Shown in pieces: positions 1-7,484 of a stretch of 25,976 nucleotides of DNA. Position 1 is the first letter of the stretch, and each line of letters begins with the position of its first letter. The notes beneath the pieces were generated by a model. It had not been told where the DNA came from and did not search any database. It saw only the letters and a list, made by a program, of their open reading frames with translations. A program made the translations under genes and the position numbers. Location of the stretch: positions 1 to 25,976 of the forward strand of contig JBCBLF010000041.1 of NCBI GenBank assembly GCA_038520475.1. Reading direction: 5' to 3'. Source of the stretch: JBCCWF01 sp038520475. GTDB taxonomy: Bacteria; Cyanobacteriota; Cyanobacteriia; CAKZMO01.

Positions 1-884
1 AGTTTGAGAGTATTCGTGCATTCATCAACGTTGTTGACCACAATGGATTTGCATCGGCTGCTCGTGCAATGGGGGTGTCTCGCTCTGCGGTAAATAAGTT
101 AGTGATTAGCTTGGAGAAGGAACTCGGGACACAACTGCTCAACCGTACAACTCGACGTGTGCATTCAACTGAAACAGGGTTGGCTTTCTATGAACGCTGT
201 GTCCAGATTATGAGTGATCTCGAAGAAGCTGAGTTGTCAATCTCACGGTTGCATGAGGAACCAAGAGGTAACTTAAGGATCAATGCTCCAATGTCATTTG
301 GCATTAAGCATCTGTCTAAGCATGTGTCTGCATTTGCATCACAGTATCCTGATTTAAAAGTGCAGTTGACTTTGGACGATCGCTTCGTTGATCCAATCGA
401 AGAGGGATACGACCTTAACATTCGAATTGCCGATTCCTTCACTTCTCAGAGTCTTTTGAGCCAAGAAATTGCACCAATGCAATATCGGTTATGCGCATCG
501 CCCGCTTATCTTGAGCATGCGGGCATCCCTGCCCACCCCGATGATTTGCGTCATCACTCGTGCTTGCACTATGGCTATCTCACCACCGGGACTCAGTGGA
601 AATTGTCGGGAGATGATGGTGAGCACACAATTTCGATTCGTGGTGCGCTTTGTTCCAACAATGGTGAGGTTCTCTGTGATGCGGCGATCGCTGGTTTAGG
701 CGTTGTTCTTTTACCAGAGTTTATTGTGAGTGATGCCCTCCGAGAGCAGAAACTCCAAGTTCTTTTGCCTGCCTATCAGTTACCTCGAATTGCCGTTTAC
801 GCCGTTTATCCAATCAATCGGCATCTCTCAGTTAAGGTCAAGCTACTGATTGATTTCTTGCAGGATCAATTTGCTTTGAGATAG
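1..884 (+). CDS. LysR-family transcriptional regulator (5' end cut by window)
   Basis: The frame is open from base 3 and encodes FESIRAFINVVDHNGFASAA before the first in-frame ATG at 69, so the true start lies outside the window and the ATG at 69 is internal. The N-terminus is a typical LysR winged helix-turn-helix, with the recognition-helix region around GVSRSAVNKLV followed by LEKELGTQLLNRTTR. The rest matches the periplasmic-binding-like effector domain, including the late GLGVVLLPEF segment usual in this family. It should act as a cytoplasmic, ligand-responsive DNA-binding regulator; the ligand and targets cannot be told. Its last 19 bases overlap the 3' end of the oppositely oriented LysR gene that follows. 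The family call is firm. Confidence 0.9.
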   Translation, partial: FESIRAFINVVDHNGFASAARAMGVSRSAVNKLVISLEKELGTQLLNRTTRRVHSTETGLAFYERCVQIMSDLEEAELSISRLHEEPRGNLRINAPMSFGIKHLSKHVSAFASQYPDLKVQLTLDDRFVDPIEEGYDLNIRIADSFTSQSLLSQEIAPMQYRLCASPAYLEHAGIPAHPDDLRHHSCLHYGYLTTGTQWKLSGDDGEHTISIRGALCSNNGEVLCDAAIAGLGVVLLPEFIVSDALREQKLQVLLPAYQLPRIAVYAVYPINRHLSVKVKLLIDFLQDQFALR

Positions 885-1771
885 TCAGCATTCGTGAACG
901 TTTCTTCAACAATCTGGAAAAATTGTTGGACGATAGGCGAATCATCATCATGTCGGCGGGCGATCGCCATCTGCAAGCTAGGCGCATCTCCCTTTAATGT
1001 GCGATAGACAACGGCACGATTCCCGGCATCTTGCAAAATTTCCGGCACAAACGCAATCCCAATGCCCACCGCAACGAGCCCCGCTCGCGTCTGACAGGCC
1101 GCCACCTCTTGAACAACGTGGGGATAGAAGCCCGCTTGTTGGCAGAGATGAATAATTTGGTTATAGAGGTAAGGCCCTTCTTGACGAGGATGTAAGATAA
1201 ATGACTCCGTTGCCAAATCGCTTAATGTCAGCGGCTGACGCAGTGCTAAAGGATGATCTTTAGGGAGTGCAACAACCCAAGTTTCGGGTTGTAACGGGGT
1301 TATTGCTAATAAAGTTTCATCTACGGGTGGATAAAGAAAACCAACGTCAAGCTGGTGATCTCGAAATGCCTCAACCTGTTCATGGGTACATCTTTCTGTC
1401 ATCGCTAACTGAACGTCGGGATACCGATTGCGAAACTCGCGCACAATTTCTGGGACAATGCTCCTCAAGGCAGAAGTGGTAAAGCTCAACCTCAGATGCC
1501 CCATTTCACCTCGAGCGATTCTTCGGGTCGTTGACACGGTTTGCTTCACCTGATGGAGAATCTGCTGAGCGTCTTTTAGGAATGCGTGTCCCGCAATCGT
1601 CAGTTTGACGCTGCGCTTTGTGCGGCGAAATAGCTGCACCTCTAGCTCAGTTTCTAGCGCCCGGATCTGGCGGCTGAGAGCCGGTTGTGTCATGTGGAGT
1701 CGTTCAGCCGCTCGACCAAAGTGCAAGGTGTCTGCGACGGCAACAAAATAGCGAATGTCTCGAAGTTCCAT
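866..1771 (-). CDS. LysR-family transcriptional regulator
   Basis: A complete 301-residue LysR protein of normal family length. The N-terminus (residues 1-60) is a canonical winged HTH: LRDIRYFVAVADTLHFGRAAERL, then MTQPALSRQIRALE and the LFRRTKR turn. The remainder is the type 2 periplasmic-binding effector domain, ending near VGIGIAFVPE. The sequence style resembles the CatM/BenM/CbbR branch, but that does not fix the effector. It is transcribed away from the cytochrome P460-like gene, and LysR proteins often regulate the divergent neighbour, so the P460/solute-binding pair is an inferred target. An ATTAAT-N11-ATTAAT repeat lies 5 bases upstream of its start. The stop is inside the 3' end of the first LysR gene. 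Confidence 0.92.
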   Translation of the reverse strand: MELRDIRYFVAVADTLHFGRAAERLHMTQPALSRQIRALETELEVQLFRRTKRSVKLTIAGHAFLKDAQQILHQVKQTVSTTRRIARGEMGHLRLSFTTSALRSIVPEIVREFRNRYPDVQLAMTERCTHEQVEAFRDHQLDVGFLYPPVDETLLAITPLQPETWVVALPKDHPLALRQPLTLSDLATESFILHPRQEGPYLYNQIIHLCQQAGFYPHVVQEVAACQTRAGLVAVGIGIAFVPEILQDAGNRAVVYRTLKGDAPSLQMAIARRHDDDSPIVQQFFQIVEETFTNADYLKAN

Positions 1772-1776
1772 AGTTG

Positions 1777-1799
1777 ATTAATACTCTTAAAGCATTAAT
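1777..1799. promoter_or_regulatory. Possible LysR-type operator (ATTAAT-N11-ATTAAT)
   Basis: Two copies of the self-complementary hexamer ATTAAT (1777-1782 and 1794-1799) are separated by 11 bases, just upstream of the minus-strand LysR start at 1771. This has the T-N11-A geometry typical of LysR-family boxes and would suit autoregulation and control of the divergent plus-strand genes. A/T-rich dyads also occur by chance, and the site is very close to the start codon, so confidence is limited. Confidence 0.35.
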
Positions 1800-1901
1800 G
1801 GCTAGTACAGGCATTGGACAGCATTAGTTCCTGCTCCTATGGTAGGAGACGTGGGCCATTACCCTAATGAACCATCGCTATCAATCCATCTCTAATCTGT
1901 A

Positions 1902-1991
1902 GGACTGACGCAGTTGAACGTTTTTTTCTCAGGCAAAGTCCGCGAAAAAACATTCTCAAAGCCCAGAGCTTTGTATGAAATGCGTAAGTCC
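1902..1991. mobile_element. MITE-like element, copy 1
   Basis: A 90-bp element whose ends are imperfect inverted repeats: GGACTGACGCA on the left (1902-1912) and TGCGTAAGTCC on the right (1981-1991). It is flanked on both sides by TA (1900-1901 and 1992-1993), the target duplication expected for IS630/Tc1-mariner-type elements. The inner part holds an imperfect T-run/A-run hairpin (TTTTTT to CGAAAAAA). Related copies are at 4087-4174 and about 20191-20292, sharing GCAGTTGAAC, a CCGCGAAAAA segment and the terminal sequences. It encodes no protein and would need a transposase in trans. It lies in the region between the divergent LysR and P460-like genes. Confidence 0.7.
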
Positions 1992-2022
1992 TAATTGGGA
2001 TGACTGCACACTTGAAATTGTG

Positions 2023-2649
2023 ATGAAAGGCTTGTTCAAACAGAGGGTCGTTTTCCTTAGATGGGTGGGGTTGTGTTTGAGCGCAGTTGTATTGGCGATC
2101 GCGCTAGCGAGTATTCTGGATTCTTCTGATATCCAGCTATTGCCCGTAGGAGACTTTGCCCTGTCTGTTGATCCACTAGCTGCTCTGAATTCTGATGAGC
2201 CTGACTTTGCAGTGCAAGAGCGCTATGGCCGTCGCTGGTTGCACTATGCAACGGTTGCTCGCAGTGATGATACGTTTCGGCAGATGTTTGTGGATGCTAA
2301 TGCGATAGAGCGTATTGATGCTGGGCAACCCTTGCCAGATGAGACGCTTATCTTGATGGAAAGCTGGTATTCTCCCGAGGCTCCAAGCATCATTTTCATT
2401 AAGCAAAAGCTCAACGGCATCTGGGAGTACGGCTCTTTTAATCCTGCGCAACCAGACTATCAGGTGAGCAATCGCGATAGCTGTCATCGTTGCCACGCGC
2501 CGTTTCCAGAAATTGACTTCACGTTGACCAATCCATTATTAGAGGCTGCTCTACAGCGGCAAGCAGTGCAAACAGCTTATTGCGATCGCCCGGGGCGCAG
2601 TCCCTGTACGCCCGAAGCGTATCACCCCAGTGCCGAGGCATCCAGCTAA
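2023..2649 (+). CDS. Cytochrome P460-like, membrane-anchored c-type heme protein
   Basis: The frame is open from an ATG at 1975, but that codon lies inside the MITE. I prefer ATG 2023, giving 208 residues starting MKGLFKQRVVF with a basic N-terminus and a hydrophobic signal/anchor helix at residues 11-32. The soluble part matches the cytochrome P460/c'-beta pattern: an RxWLHYATV segment, LPDETLILMESWY, WEYGSFNP, and near the C-terminus a CxxCH heme c motif (C154, C157, H158) followed by FPEIDFTLT. Known family members are periplasmic heme proteins that oxidise hydroxylamine or bind NO; the substrate here is not shown by the sequence. No strong Shine-Dalgarno precedes 2023. Probably cotranscribed with the solute-binding gene 93 bases downstream. 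Confidence 0.78.
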   Translation: MKGLFKQRVVFLRWVGLCLSAVVLAIALASILDSSDIQLLPVGDFALSVDPLAALNSDEPDFAVQERYGRRWLHYATVARSDDTFRQMFVDANAIERIDAGQPLPDETLILMESWYSPEAPSIIFIKQKLNGIWEYGSFNPAQPDYQVSNRDSCHRCHAPFPEIDFTLTNPLLEAALQRQAVQTAYCDRPGRSPCTPEAYHPSAEASS

Positions 2650-2742
2650 TTCCATCGACTGACATTGTTCACCCCCTTGAGAGACCAATAACCTTCGGTC
2701 TTGCCAATGTTGCTATCTAAATTTCGTAGTGAGGAGAAAAAA

Positions 2743-3876
2743 ATGGGTTATCAGCATTTGATGAAGCGCCGTCATCTATTGAAAGGGGCGATCGCAGCTT
2801 CCACGGCAACGGCCATGACTCTTAGCCATTCTTACACGCCTAAAAGCGCCAATGCGCAATCAGCTGAGTTTCGCTGGCGCATGGTTTCCCGATGGGACGA
2901 TCAATTTCCTGGCCAATTAGCAGCTGCTCGACGACTGGCAGATCGTATTGCCGCGATGAGTGCTGGACGATTAGTTATCGACGTACTTCCTCCTGATGAA
3001 GCAGTTCCCTTTCCAGAAACGAAAACTGCAGTCAGTGACGGCACCATTGAGATGAGTCGCAGCCTCTCTTATGATTGGCGTGCTCAATCTCCTGTACTAG
3101 AGGTGTTCATGGTGCTGCCCTATGGGTTTACGCAGCAAGAGATGAGTGCGTGGCTGTACTATCTGGGTGGGCAAGAACTTTGGGATGAAGCCTACGCTCC
3201 ATTCGGAGTGAAAGCCTTTCCAGCAGGATCTCTAGGAGCACAGTCATTTGGCTGGTTCCGTAATGAGATTAATAGCTTGAATGACTTACAAGGTTTGCGA
3301 TTTCGCACAACAGGAGTCGCGATGGATGTTATGTCTAAACTAGGAGTTGCTGCCACGACGATGGGTAGAACAGAAATTGGTCAAGCCTTTCAAGCAGGCG
3401 AACTTGATGGATTTGAGCTGGTTGGTCCGCTGGTTGATCTGCAATACGGGTTACATGATCTCGGTGCTCCTTACTATTACTTCCCGTCTTACAATCAACC
3501 CTCTGGGTTGGTAGAGCTAGTGGTTAATCGAGCCCAATATGAGGCATTGCCAATTGATTTGCAGCAAATCATTGCGATCGCGGCTCAATCTGAGTATGAG
3601 CAGGGTTTAGCTGAAGCCAATGTGGGAAATGCGATCGCCCTCAATACATTGGTGAATCAACATCAGGTACAGGTGCGCCAATTACCGCCTGATGTGCTGA
3701 TGGCGTTGGGTAATGCCTCAGGTGAGGTGATTGCTGACATGCGATCAACAGGTGATGGATTGATGCAGCAAACAATCGACTCTTTTCTGTCGGCGCGCCA
3801 GCTCTTGAAAGAATGGAGCCAAGTTAGCGAGCAGAACTATCTAAATGCTCGTGGGCTCGACTTCATTTACGCGTAA
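2743..3876 (+). CDS. TRAP transporter solute-binding protein (DctP/TakP type)
   Basis: I place the start at ATG 2743, preceded by GAGGAG at 2731-2736 with a 6-base spacer; an upstream in-frame TTG at 2701 has no such support. The 377-residue protein begins with a Tat-like signal: twin arginines at residues 9-10 (KRRHLLKG), a hydrophobic stretch, and a likely cleavage after SANA near residue 38. The mature protein has the DctP/TakP pattern: GWFRNEINSLNDLQGLRFRTTG with the arginine expected to grip a substrate carboxylate, GELDGFELVGP, and YYYFPSYNQPSGL. Such proteins deliver organic acids to a DctQM membrane pair in the periplasm. No DctQ or DctM gene is in the window, so the permease must be elsewhere or absent. 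The substrate is unknown. Confidence 0.87.
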   Translation: MGYQHLMKRRHLLKGAIAASTATAMTLSHSYTPKSANAQSAEFRWRMVSRWDDQFPGQLAAARRLADRIAAMSAGRLVIDVLPPDEAVPFPETKTAVSDGTIEMSRSLSYDWRAQSPVLEVFMVLPYGFTQQEMSAWLYYLGGQELWDEAYAPFGVKAFPAGSLGAQSFGWFRNEINSLNDLQGLRFRTTGVAMDVMSKLGVAATTMGRTEIGQAFQAGELDGFELVGPLVDLQYGLHDLGAPYYYFPSYNQPSGLVELVVNRAQYEALPIDLQQIIAIAAQSEYEQGLAEANVGNAIALNTLVNQHQVQVRQLPPDVLMALGNASGEVIADMRSTGDGLMQQTIDSFLSARQLLKEWSQVSEQNYLNARGLDFIYA

Positions 3877-3940
3877 CACCGGAGGCGCTGTTTTGATAGA
3901 GCGTGCTAATGCAGTGCCTTCTTAAGATTGGCTACAGATT

Positions 3941-3971
3941 TTCCTGATGTTCCGGCTTTAGACATCGGGAA
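3941..3971 (+). other. Hairpin in the 3' region of the solute-binding gene
   Basis: The arms TTCCTGATGT (3941-3950) and ACATCGGGAA (3962-3971) pair over 10 bases with one G-U wobble and an 11-base loop. It is followed by an A/T-rich TAATATAAG stretch instead of a T-run, so it is not a textbook terminator. It could be an RNA-processing or stability element, or the upstream border of a small RNA. Confidence 0.35.
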
Positions 3972-4015
3972 TAATATAAGAGAACTACCTTCATTGGTAA
4001 AGGAACACCTTGCAC

Positions 4016-4040
4016 AACCTGACCTCCCGGTCAGGTTTTT
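4016..4040 (+). terminator. Intrinsic terminator after the P460/solute-binding unit
   Basis: Perfect 9-bp stem AACCTGACC (4016-4024) / GGTCAGGTT (4029-4037) with a TCCC tetraloop. A run of five T (4036-4040) begins at the stem's 3' end. It lies 140 bases after the solute-binding stop codon, on the right strand to close that transcript, or a small RNA that ends here. Confidence 0.85.
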
Positions 4041-4086
4041 GTTTATTCTGATCGCTTTTGTTGTCCTTGGCGCTTAACTTGGTTTG

Positions 4087-4174
4087 GGACTAATGCAGTT
4101 GAACAGTTTTTCGCGGGCCAGCCCGCGAAAAAGCGCTCCCAAAGCCCAAAGCCTTGTATGAGATGCGTCAGTCC
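4087..4174. mobile_element. MITE-like element, copy 2
   Basis: An 88-bp relative of the element at 1902-1991. The left end is GGACTAATGCA-like and the right end is TGCGTCAGTCC (4164-4174). The centre holds a perfect hairpin: TTTTTCGCGGGC (4107-4118), loop CA, GCCCGCGAAAAA (4121-4132). The right half (AAAGCCCAAAGCCTTGTATGA) closely matches copy 1. The flanks are TG on both sides instead of TA. No coding capacity. It lies just downstream of the terminator at 4016-4040. Confidence 0.68.
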
Positions 4175-4755
4175 TGTTGGTGGTTCAGCACTCAAAACTG
4201 GCCTGAATGTTTGAAGTAAACCGTGCGTGTCGAAACGCTTTCCACATCTAACCGATTCTGATAGCGGTCCTGATGGGGAGGTGATGTTGGTTATGCTCTC
4301 CTGTGACGTATTCCGGGAGTATCAGATGGACAGTTAAAGAGGTGTCAAATCTAAGCTTCAGTCTCAAAACCATCGTTGCTAGGTTGATATTGATATCGAA
4401 AGCGCTGTTACGGTTATTCCTGATTGATGATACGCTTCACAATTCGAACTGGATTATCTTTCTTTGGTAATTCTCATTTCCGGAATAGAGGAATTTCAGG
4501 TTGATGGATCATCTTAGTAATAGTTCACGTTCGGATTTTTTCTAAGTCGCTGAGTGTCATAACGTTTTTGGAACGGTTGGTCTATTAGTTGATGGCTATA
4601 AAATCACCCGTGTGTATGACTAACTTAGAGGATTTCTCAAAAGTTTCAGTCATGTAAGCTTAAGGTTATGCTTCTTTACACTGTGTAAAGAAGAGGGATA
4701 AAGTTTATTTACGTCGGGATCAATTTTTCGCGCACCCTTAGTTTTGGAGATACCT
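4175..4755 (+). other. Long non-coding leader upstream of the ABC ATPase
   Basis: About 580 bases without a recognisable gene on either strand. It contains a 16-base string TGATGGCTATAAAATC (4590-4605), repeated exactly at 11003-11018, and a 23-bp palindrome (4671-4693). The nearest coding sequence is the ABC ATPase at 4756. It may be an extended regulatory region or 5' leader. I see no trace of the permease or adaptor genes that normally accompany a DevA-type ATPase. Confidence 0.5.
4671..4693. promoter_or_regulatory. Perfect 23-bp palindrome, candidate operator
   Basis: The arms CTTCTTTACAC and GTGTAAAGAAG are exact reverse complements around a single central T. Its centre is 74 bases upstream of the ATG at 4756. 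The short, loopless symmetry suits a dimeric repressor (TetR, MarR or similar) better than an RNA terminator, and no T-run follows. Which regulator binds cannot be told; none is encoded next to it. Confidence 0.5.
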
Positions 4756-5598
4756 ATGACTACTGCGCCTATGAGCCTCTCAAGCCACGCTAAAAAGCAG
4801 AATTCTCATCTGCGAGTGATTGACACTCTTGGGTCTGATAGTCGCTCAAATGCGTCTCTTGCTCAGGAAAGTAAAGCTAACGATGTTGCGATCGCCGCTT
4901 CAAACATTGAGATGGTTTACAAGACAGGCAACCAACACGTTCATGTCTTGAAGAATATTGATTTGAATGTCAAGGAAGGTGACATTCAGCTTCTAATGGG
5001 GCCGTCTGGTTCTGGAAAAACAACGTTGCTATCGATTTTGGGCGGTATTCTTAAGCCCACGTCTGGTGATGTAACACTACTCGGCCAGACTATTACGCAG
5101 TTATCAAAGGCAAAGCTCTCCCAGTTTCGATTAGATGAGATTGGGTTTATTTTTCAAGGGTTCAACCTATTTGATGCACTGACAGCAGCAGAGAATATTG
5201 AAGTTGCTCTCAAGATGAAGGGAGTTCGCCGTCGTGCGGCGCGCAAGCAAGCGAGAGAATTGCTCGAACGAGTTGGGTTGGGCGATCGCGTGAATCAACT
5301 TCCAAAGGATTTATCTGGGGGGCAGAAGCAGCGGGTGGCGATCGCTCGTGCATTGGCAGGCAGCCCTCGAATCATCATGGCCGATGAGCCAACTGCCGCT
5401 TTGGATTCTCATAGCGGTCAGGTTGTGATTGAGCTATTGCGTGAATTGGCAAAAGAAGGTGGATGTACGGTGTTGATGGTGACCCATGATCCCCGCATTC
5501 AAAAGGTTGCCGACCGCGTGACTTATCTGGAAGATGGTGAACTTAAGCCTCTGCCAGAATGGGCTGTGAATTCAGACGATATTCAGCTAAGTGCATAG
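4756..5598 (+). CDS. ABC transporter ATP-binding protein, DevA/LolD-MacB type
   Basis: The frame is open from a TTG at 4744, but GGAG at 4746-4749 lies 6 bases before ATG 4756, so I start there (280 residues). After an unusual 45-residue polar N-terminal extension comes a complete ATPase domain: Walker A GPSGSGKTT (about 82-90), Q-loop IFQGFNLFDALTA, signature LSGGQKQRVAIARAL, Walker B IIMADEPTAALDS and the H-loop VTHD. It most resembles DevA of cyanobacterial DevBCA exporters and the MacB/LolD group, which energise FtsX-like permeases with HlyD-like adaptors. No DevB or DevC homologue lies nearby, so it is an orphan that must pair with a permease encoded elsewhere. The ATPase call is firm; the subfamily is by resemblance. 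Confidence 0.9.
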   Translation: MTTAPMSLSSHAKKQNSHLRVIDTLGSDSRSNASLAQESKANDVAIAASNIEMVYKTGNQHVHVLKNIDLNVKEGDIQLLMGPSGSGKTTLLSILGGILKPTSGDVTLLGQTITQLSKAKLSQFRLDEIGFIFQGFNLFDALTAAENIEVALKMKGVRRRAARKQARELLERVGLGDRVNQLPKDLSGGQKQRVAIARALAGSPRIIMADEPTAALDSHSGQVVIELLRELAKEGGCTVLMVTHDPRIQKVADRVTYLEDGELKPLPEWAVNSDDIQLSA

Positions 5599-5713
5599 AT
5601 TAGTTTTATCGGCTAGTGTTTCACGTTGCTATGCTTAATTGATGAGCACATCACTATCATCGTAGGAATCCAGGATCTGATGGGTTTCTAAATTCATCAA
5701 GTCTCAAATTCAT

Positions 5714-5772
5714 TAAGAAAGAGTAAGAGCTGTAAGTGCACAATGTACGTTTACAGCTCTTACTCTTTCTTA
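5714..5772. repeat. Long inverted repeat (22-bp arms)
   Basis: The arms 5714-5735 and 5751-5772 are perfect 22-bp reverse complements (outer part TAAGAAAGAGTAAGAG) around a 15-base loop. It lies 115 bases after the ABC ATPase stop. It may end that transcript, since the 3' arm is T-rich, but there is no separate T-run. It could equally be a member of a dispersed palindromic repeat family. Confidence 0.7.
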
Positions 5773-5823
5773 GGCATTGCCAAATTGGGAGTGTTGGTAG
5801 AGCAACGGTAATATGGGTTCTTC

Positions 5824-5868
5824 AAAAACCAGCTACAAATGAGGGGCGTTCACTTGTAGCTGGTTTTT
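5824..5868. terminator. Bidirectional terminator between ABC ATPase and GH3 genes
   Basis: The stem AAAAACCAGCTACAA (5824-5838) / TTGTAGCTGGTTTTT (5854-5868) is a perfect 15-bp inverted repeat with a 15-base loop, and reads with a T5 tail on both strands. It serves the converging ABC ATPase (plus) and GH3 (minus) genes. The right arm overlaps the last codons of the GH3 gene. Confidence 0.8.
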
Positions 5869-7484
5869 AGGGAAACGGCGTGATCCCACGGTTTTGTCTC
5901 CAGAATTGAGTGTTTGATATCTCCCCAACGTTGCCCCAGACGCAACTTATGTTGAATGACTTGCTCAGCGGCATTGGCGGTGAAATAAACCTGTGCAGGA
6001 TCGAGTTGCCCAAGTAGGCGAGCCTGTTTGTAATGGTGGGCTAGGCTCAATTCTTTTTCTAGCTGGCGCGACAATGAGGCAGCATTATCTTGGTTGCTTT
6101 GGTGGTGGGATTCCAGAAGCAGGACGTAGTGCGGGTGAGGAGACCATACGGGGATTAGGCTTTTGAAAAGGGCATCATGAATTGGAAGTCGCTTGACTGC
6201 GCCAGAGACGAAATCGCTGTTTAGTTTTTCGCCAACCATGTCACTAATAAAGCGATCGCGTCCCAGGAACGCTAGGCATGGAGTTTGACGGTAGAAATGG
6301 GTCACGCGCACGCGATCGCCCATGCGGTAGCGATAGAGTCCCCCTTTTTGAGACACGATAATGCGATAGTCTTGACCTTCTTGAAGCTCGTGAAGTTGGT
6401 AAACCGTTGGTTCACTCGTGTTTGATCCACTGATTGAATCATCTGTGATGGGTTCAAACTCGAAAAAGACCTCATTAAGCAATGGCACATGACCAAAACA
6501 GCTATTTGACCCATGAGTCTGCTGCGCTTGAGTCAATGGGACCGTCATCGGGGCTTCAGTTGCAAGAAGCCCTTTTCCTTGAACGAAGATGCCAGGGAAT
6601 TGGGAACGAATATGGTTTGCCTGATCCGCTGCATTGGCACTGTCCCAACAGGAAATGAATTTCAAGTGGGGCCAAACGTCTACCCATGAGATTGGATCTG
6701 ACATCAAAGCTGCTCGACGGCGATCGCTAATGGCATTTCCAAGAGACTGGAGTAGCTGGCGTCGATTTTGTTTGATGTATGACAACTGCACGAGCAAAAA
6801 ACTGGGGCTCCAAAGCGAGAGGGTTTCCAATTTTTCTGCCTGGATTAGCCTCAGACCTAGCGCCTGTTTGAATTCTTCAGCAGAGCGAATGCGTCCAATG
6901 TTGGGTACCGTCACCAAAAAAGGATTCAATATCCTTTGCAGCCAAGGGTCAAGATAATCTGCATCATCTTGAAGCGATTGATCCAGGAGCGAATCTGTGG
7001 GTGTTTGCGGGTTCGTCGCTTGATGAGACGCTGGGGAGTGAGCCAGTGTTGGCGAAACACAGAAGTAGACATTTCCTGTTGAAAACCTGGGCCCATGCTG
7101 AATCAAATCATGGGCCCATACACAGAACAACTGGCTAAAGGATTGCCGAAGTCCTCGGGTGTAGGGAATCTGCTTCACGGCTCCTTTGCTTCCAGACGTC
7201 TGTTCATAAAACAGGATGGGGTCTGGTGTGAGAATGGCGGCATCGGGGTTGCGCAACTGACGCTCGACCCATTCACGGATGTCGTCATAGTCAACAATAG
7301 GTAGGTTCTCCCAGTCATCGACGGAGGAGATCCCATGATGTGCACCATAATCGCTTGATGTGAGGCGATCGCACAGCTCTGCTTGAACACGAGCTTGTGC
7401 TGCTTGAGGATTCTCCAAACTGCGATGAAACGACTGCACCAGTGGCGTTAAGACGTGACCAAATGCCTGGATAACAGGTCTCAT
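5850..7484 (-). CDS. GH3-family acyl-adenylating amido synthetase homologue
   Basis: A 544-residue protein with the hallmarks of the GH3 (auxin-responsive) branch of adenylate-forming enzymes. The ATP phosphate-binding loop is YEQTSGSKGAVKQIPYT (residues 93-109). A middle segment VQGKGLLATEAPM lies near 301-313. The GH3 signature GGLYRYRMGDRVRVTHFYRQTPCLAF spans 381-406, followed by DMVGEKLNS. Plant GH3 proteins activate carboxylic acids with ATP and join them to amino acids; bacterial homologues are poorly understood, so acid and acceptor are unknown here. The ATG at 7484 is preceded by a GGAGAAG-like Shine-Dalgarno. It follows the acyltransferase gene on the same strand after a 119-base gap and ends in a bidirectional terminator. 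The family call is strong. Confidence 0.88.
   Translation of the reverse strand: MRPVIQAFGHVLTPLVQSFHRSLENPQAAQARVQAELCDRLTSSDYGAHHGISSVDDWENLPIVDYDDIREWVERQLRNPDAAILTPDPILFYEQTSGSKGAVKQIPYTRGLRQSFSQLFCVWAHDLIQHGPRFSTGNVYFCVSPTLAHSPASHQATNPQTPTDSLLDQSLQDDADYLDPWLQRILNPFLVTVPNIGRIRSAEEFKQALGLRLIQAEKLETLSLWSPSFLLVQLSYIKQNRRQLLQSLGNAISDRRRAALMSDPISWVDVWPHLKFISCWDSANAADQANHIRSQFPGIFVQGKGLLATEAPMTVPLTQAQQTHGSNSCFGHVPLLNEVFFEFEPITDDSISGSNTSEPTVYQLHELQEGQDYRIIVSQKGGLYRYRMGDRVRVTHFYRQTPCLAFLGRDRFISDMVGEKLNSDFVSGAVKRLPIHDALFKSLIPVWSPHPHYVLLLESHHQSNQDNAASLSRQLEKELSLAHHYKQARLLGQLDPAQVYFTANAAEQVIQHKLRLGQRWGDIKHSILETKPWDHAVSLKTSYK

Noticed and set aside
5786..5830. tRNA-like string (AGTGTTGGTAGAGCAACG)
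   Set aside because: A D-arm look-alike and a GGGTTC follow, but the cloverleaf cannot be completed and the sequence runs into the terminator at 5824.
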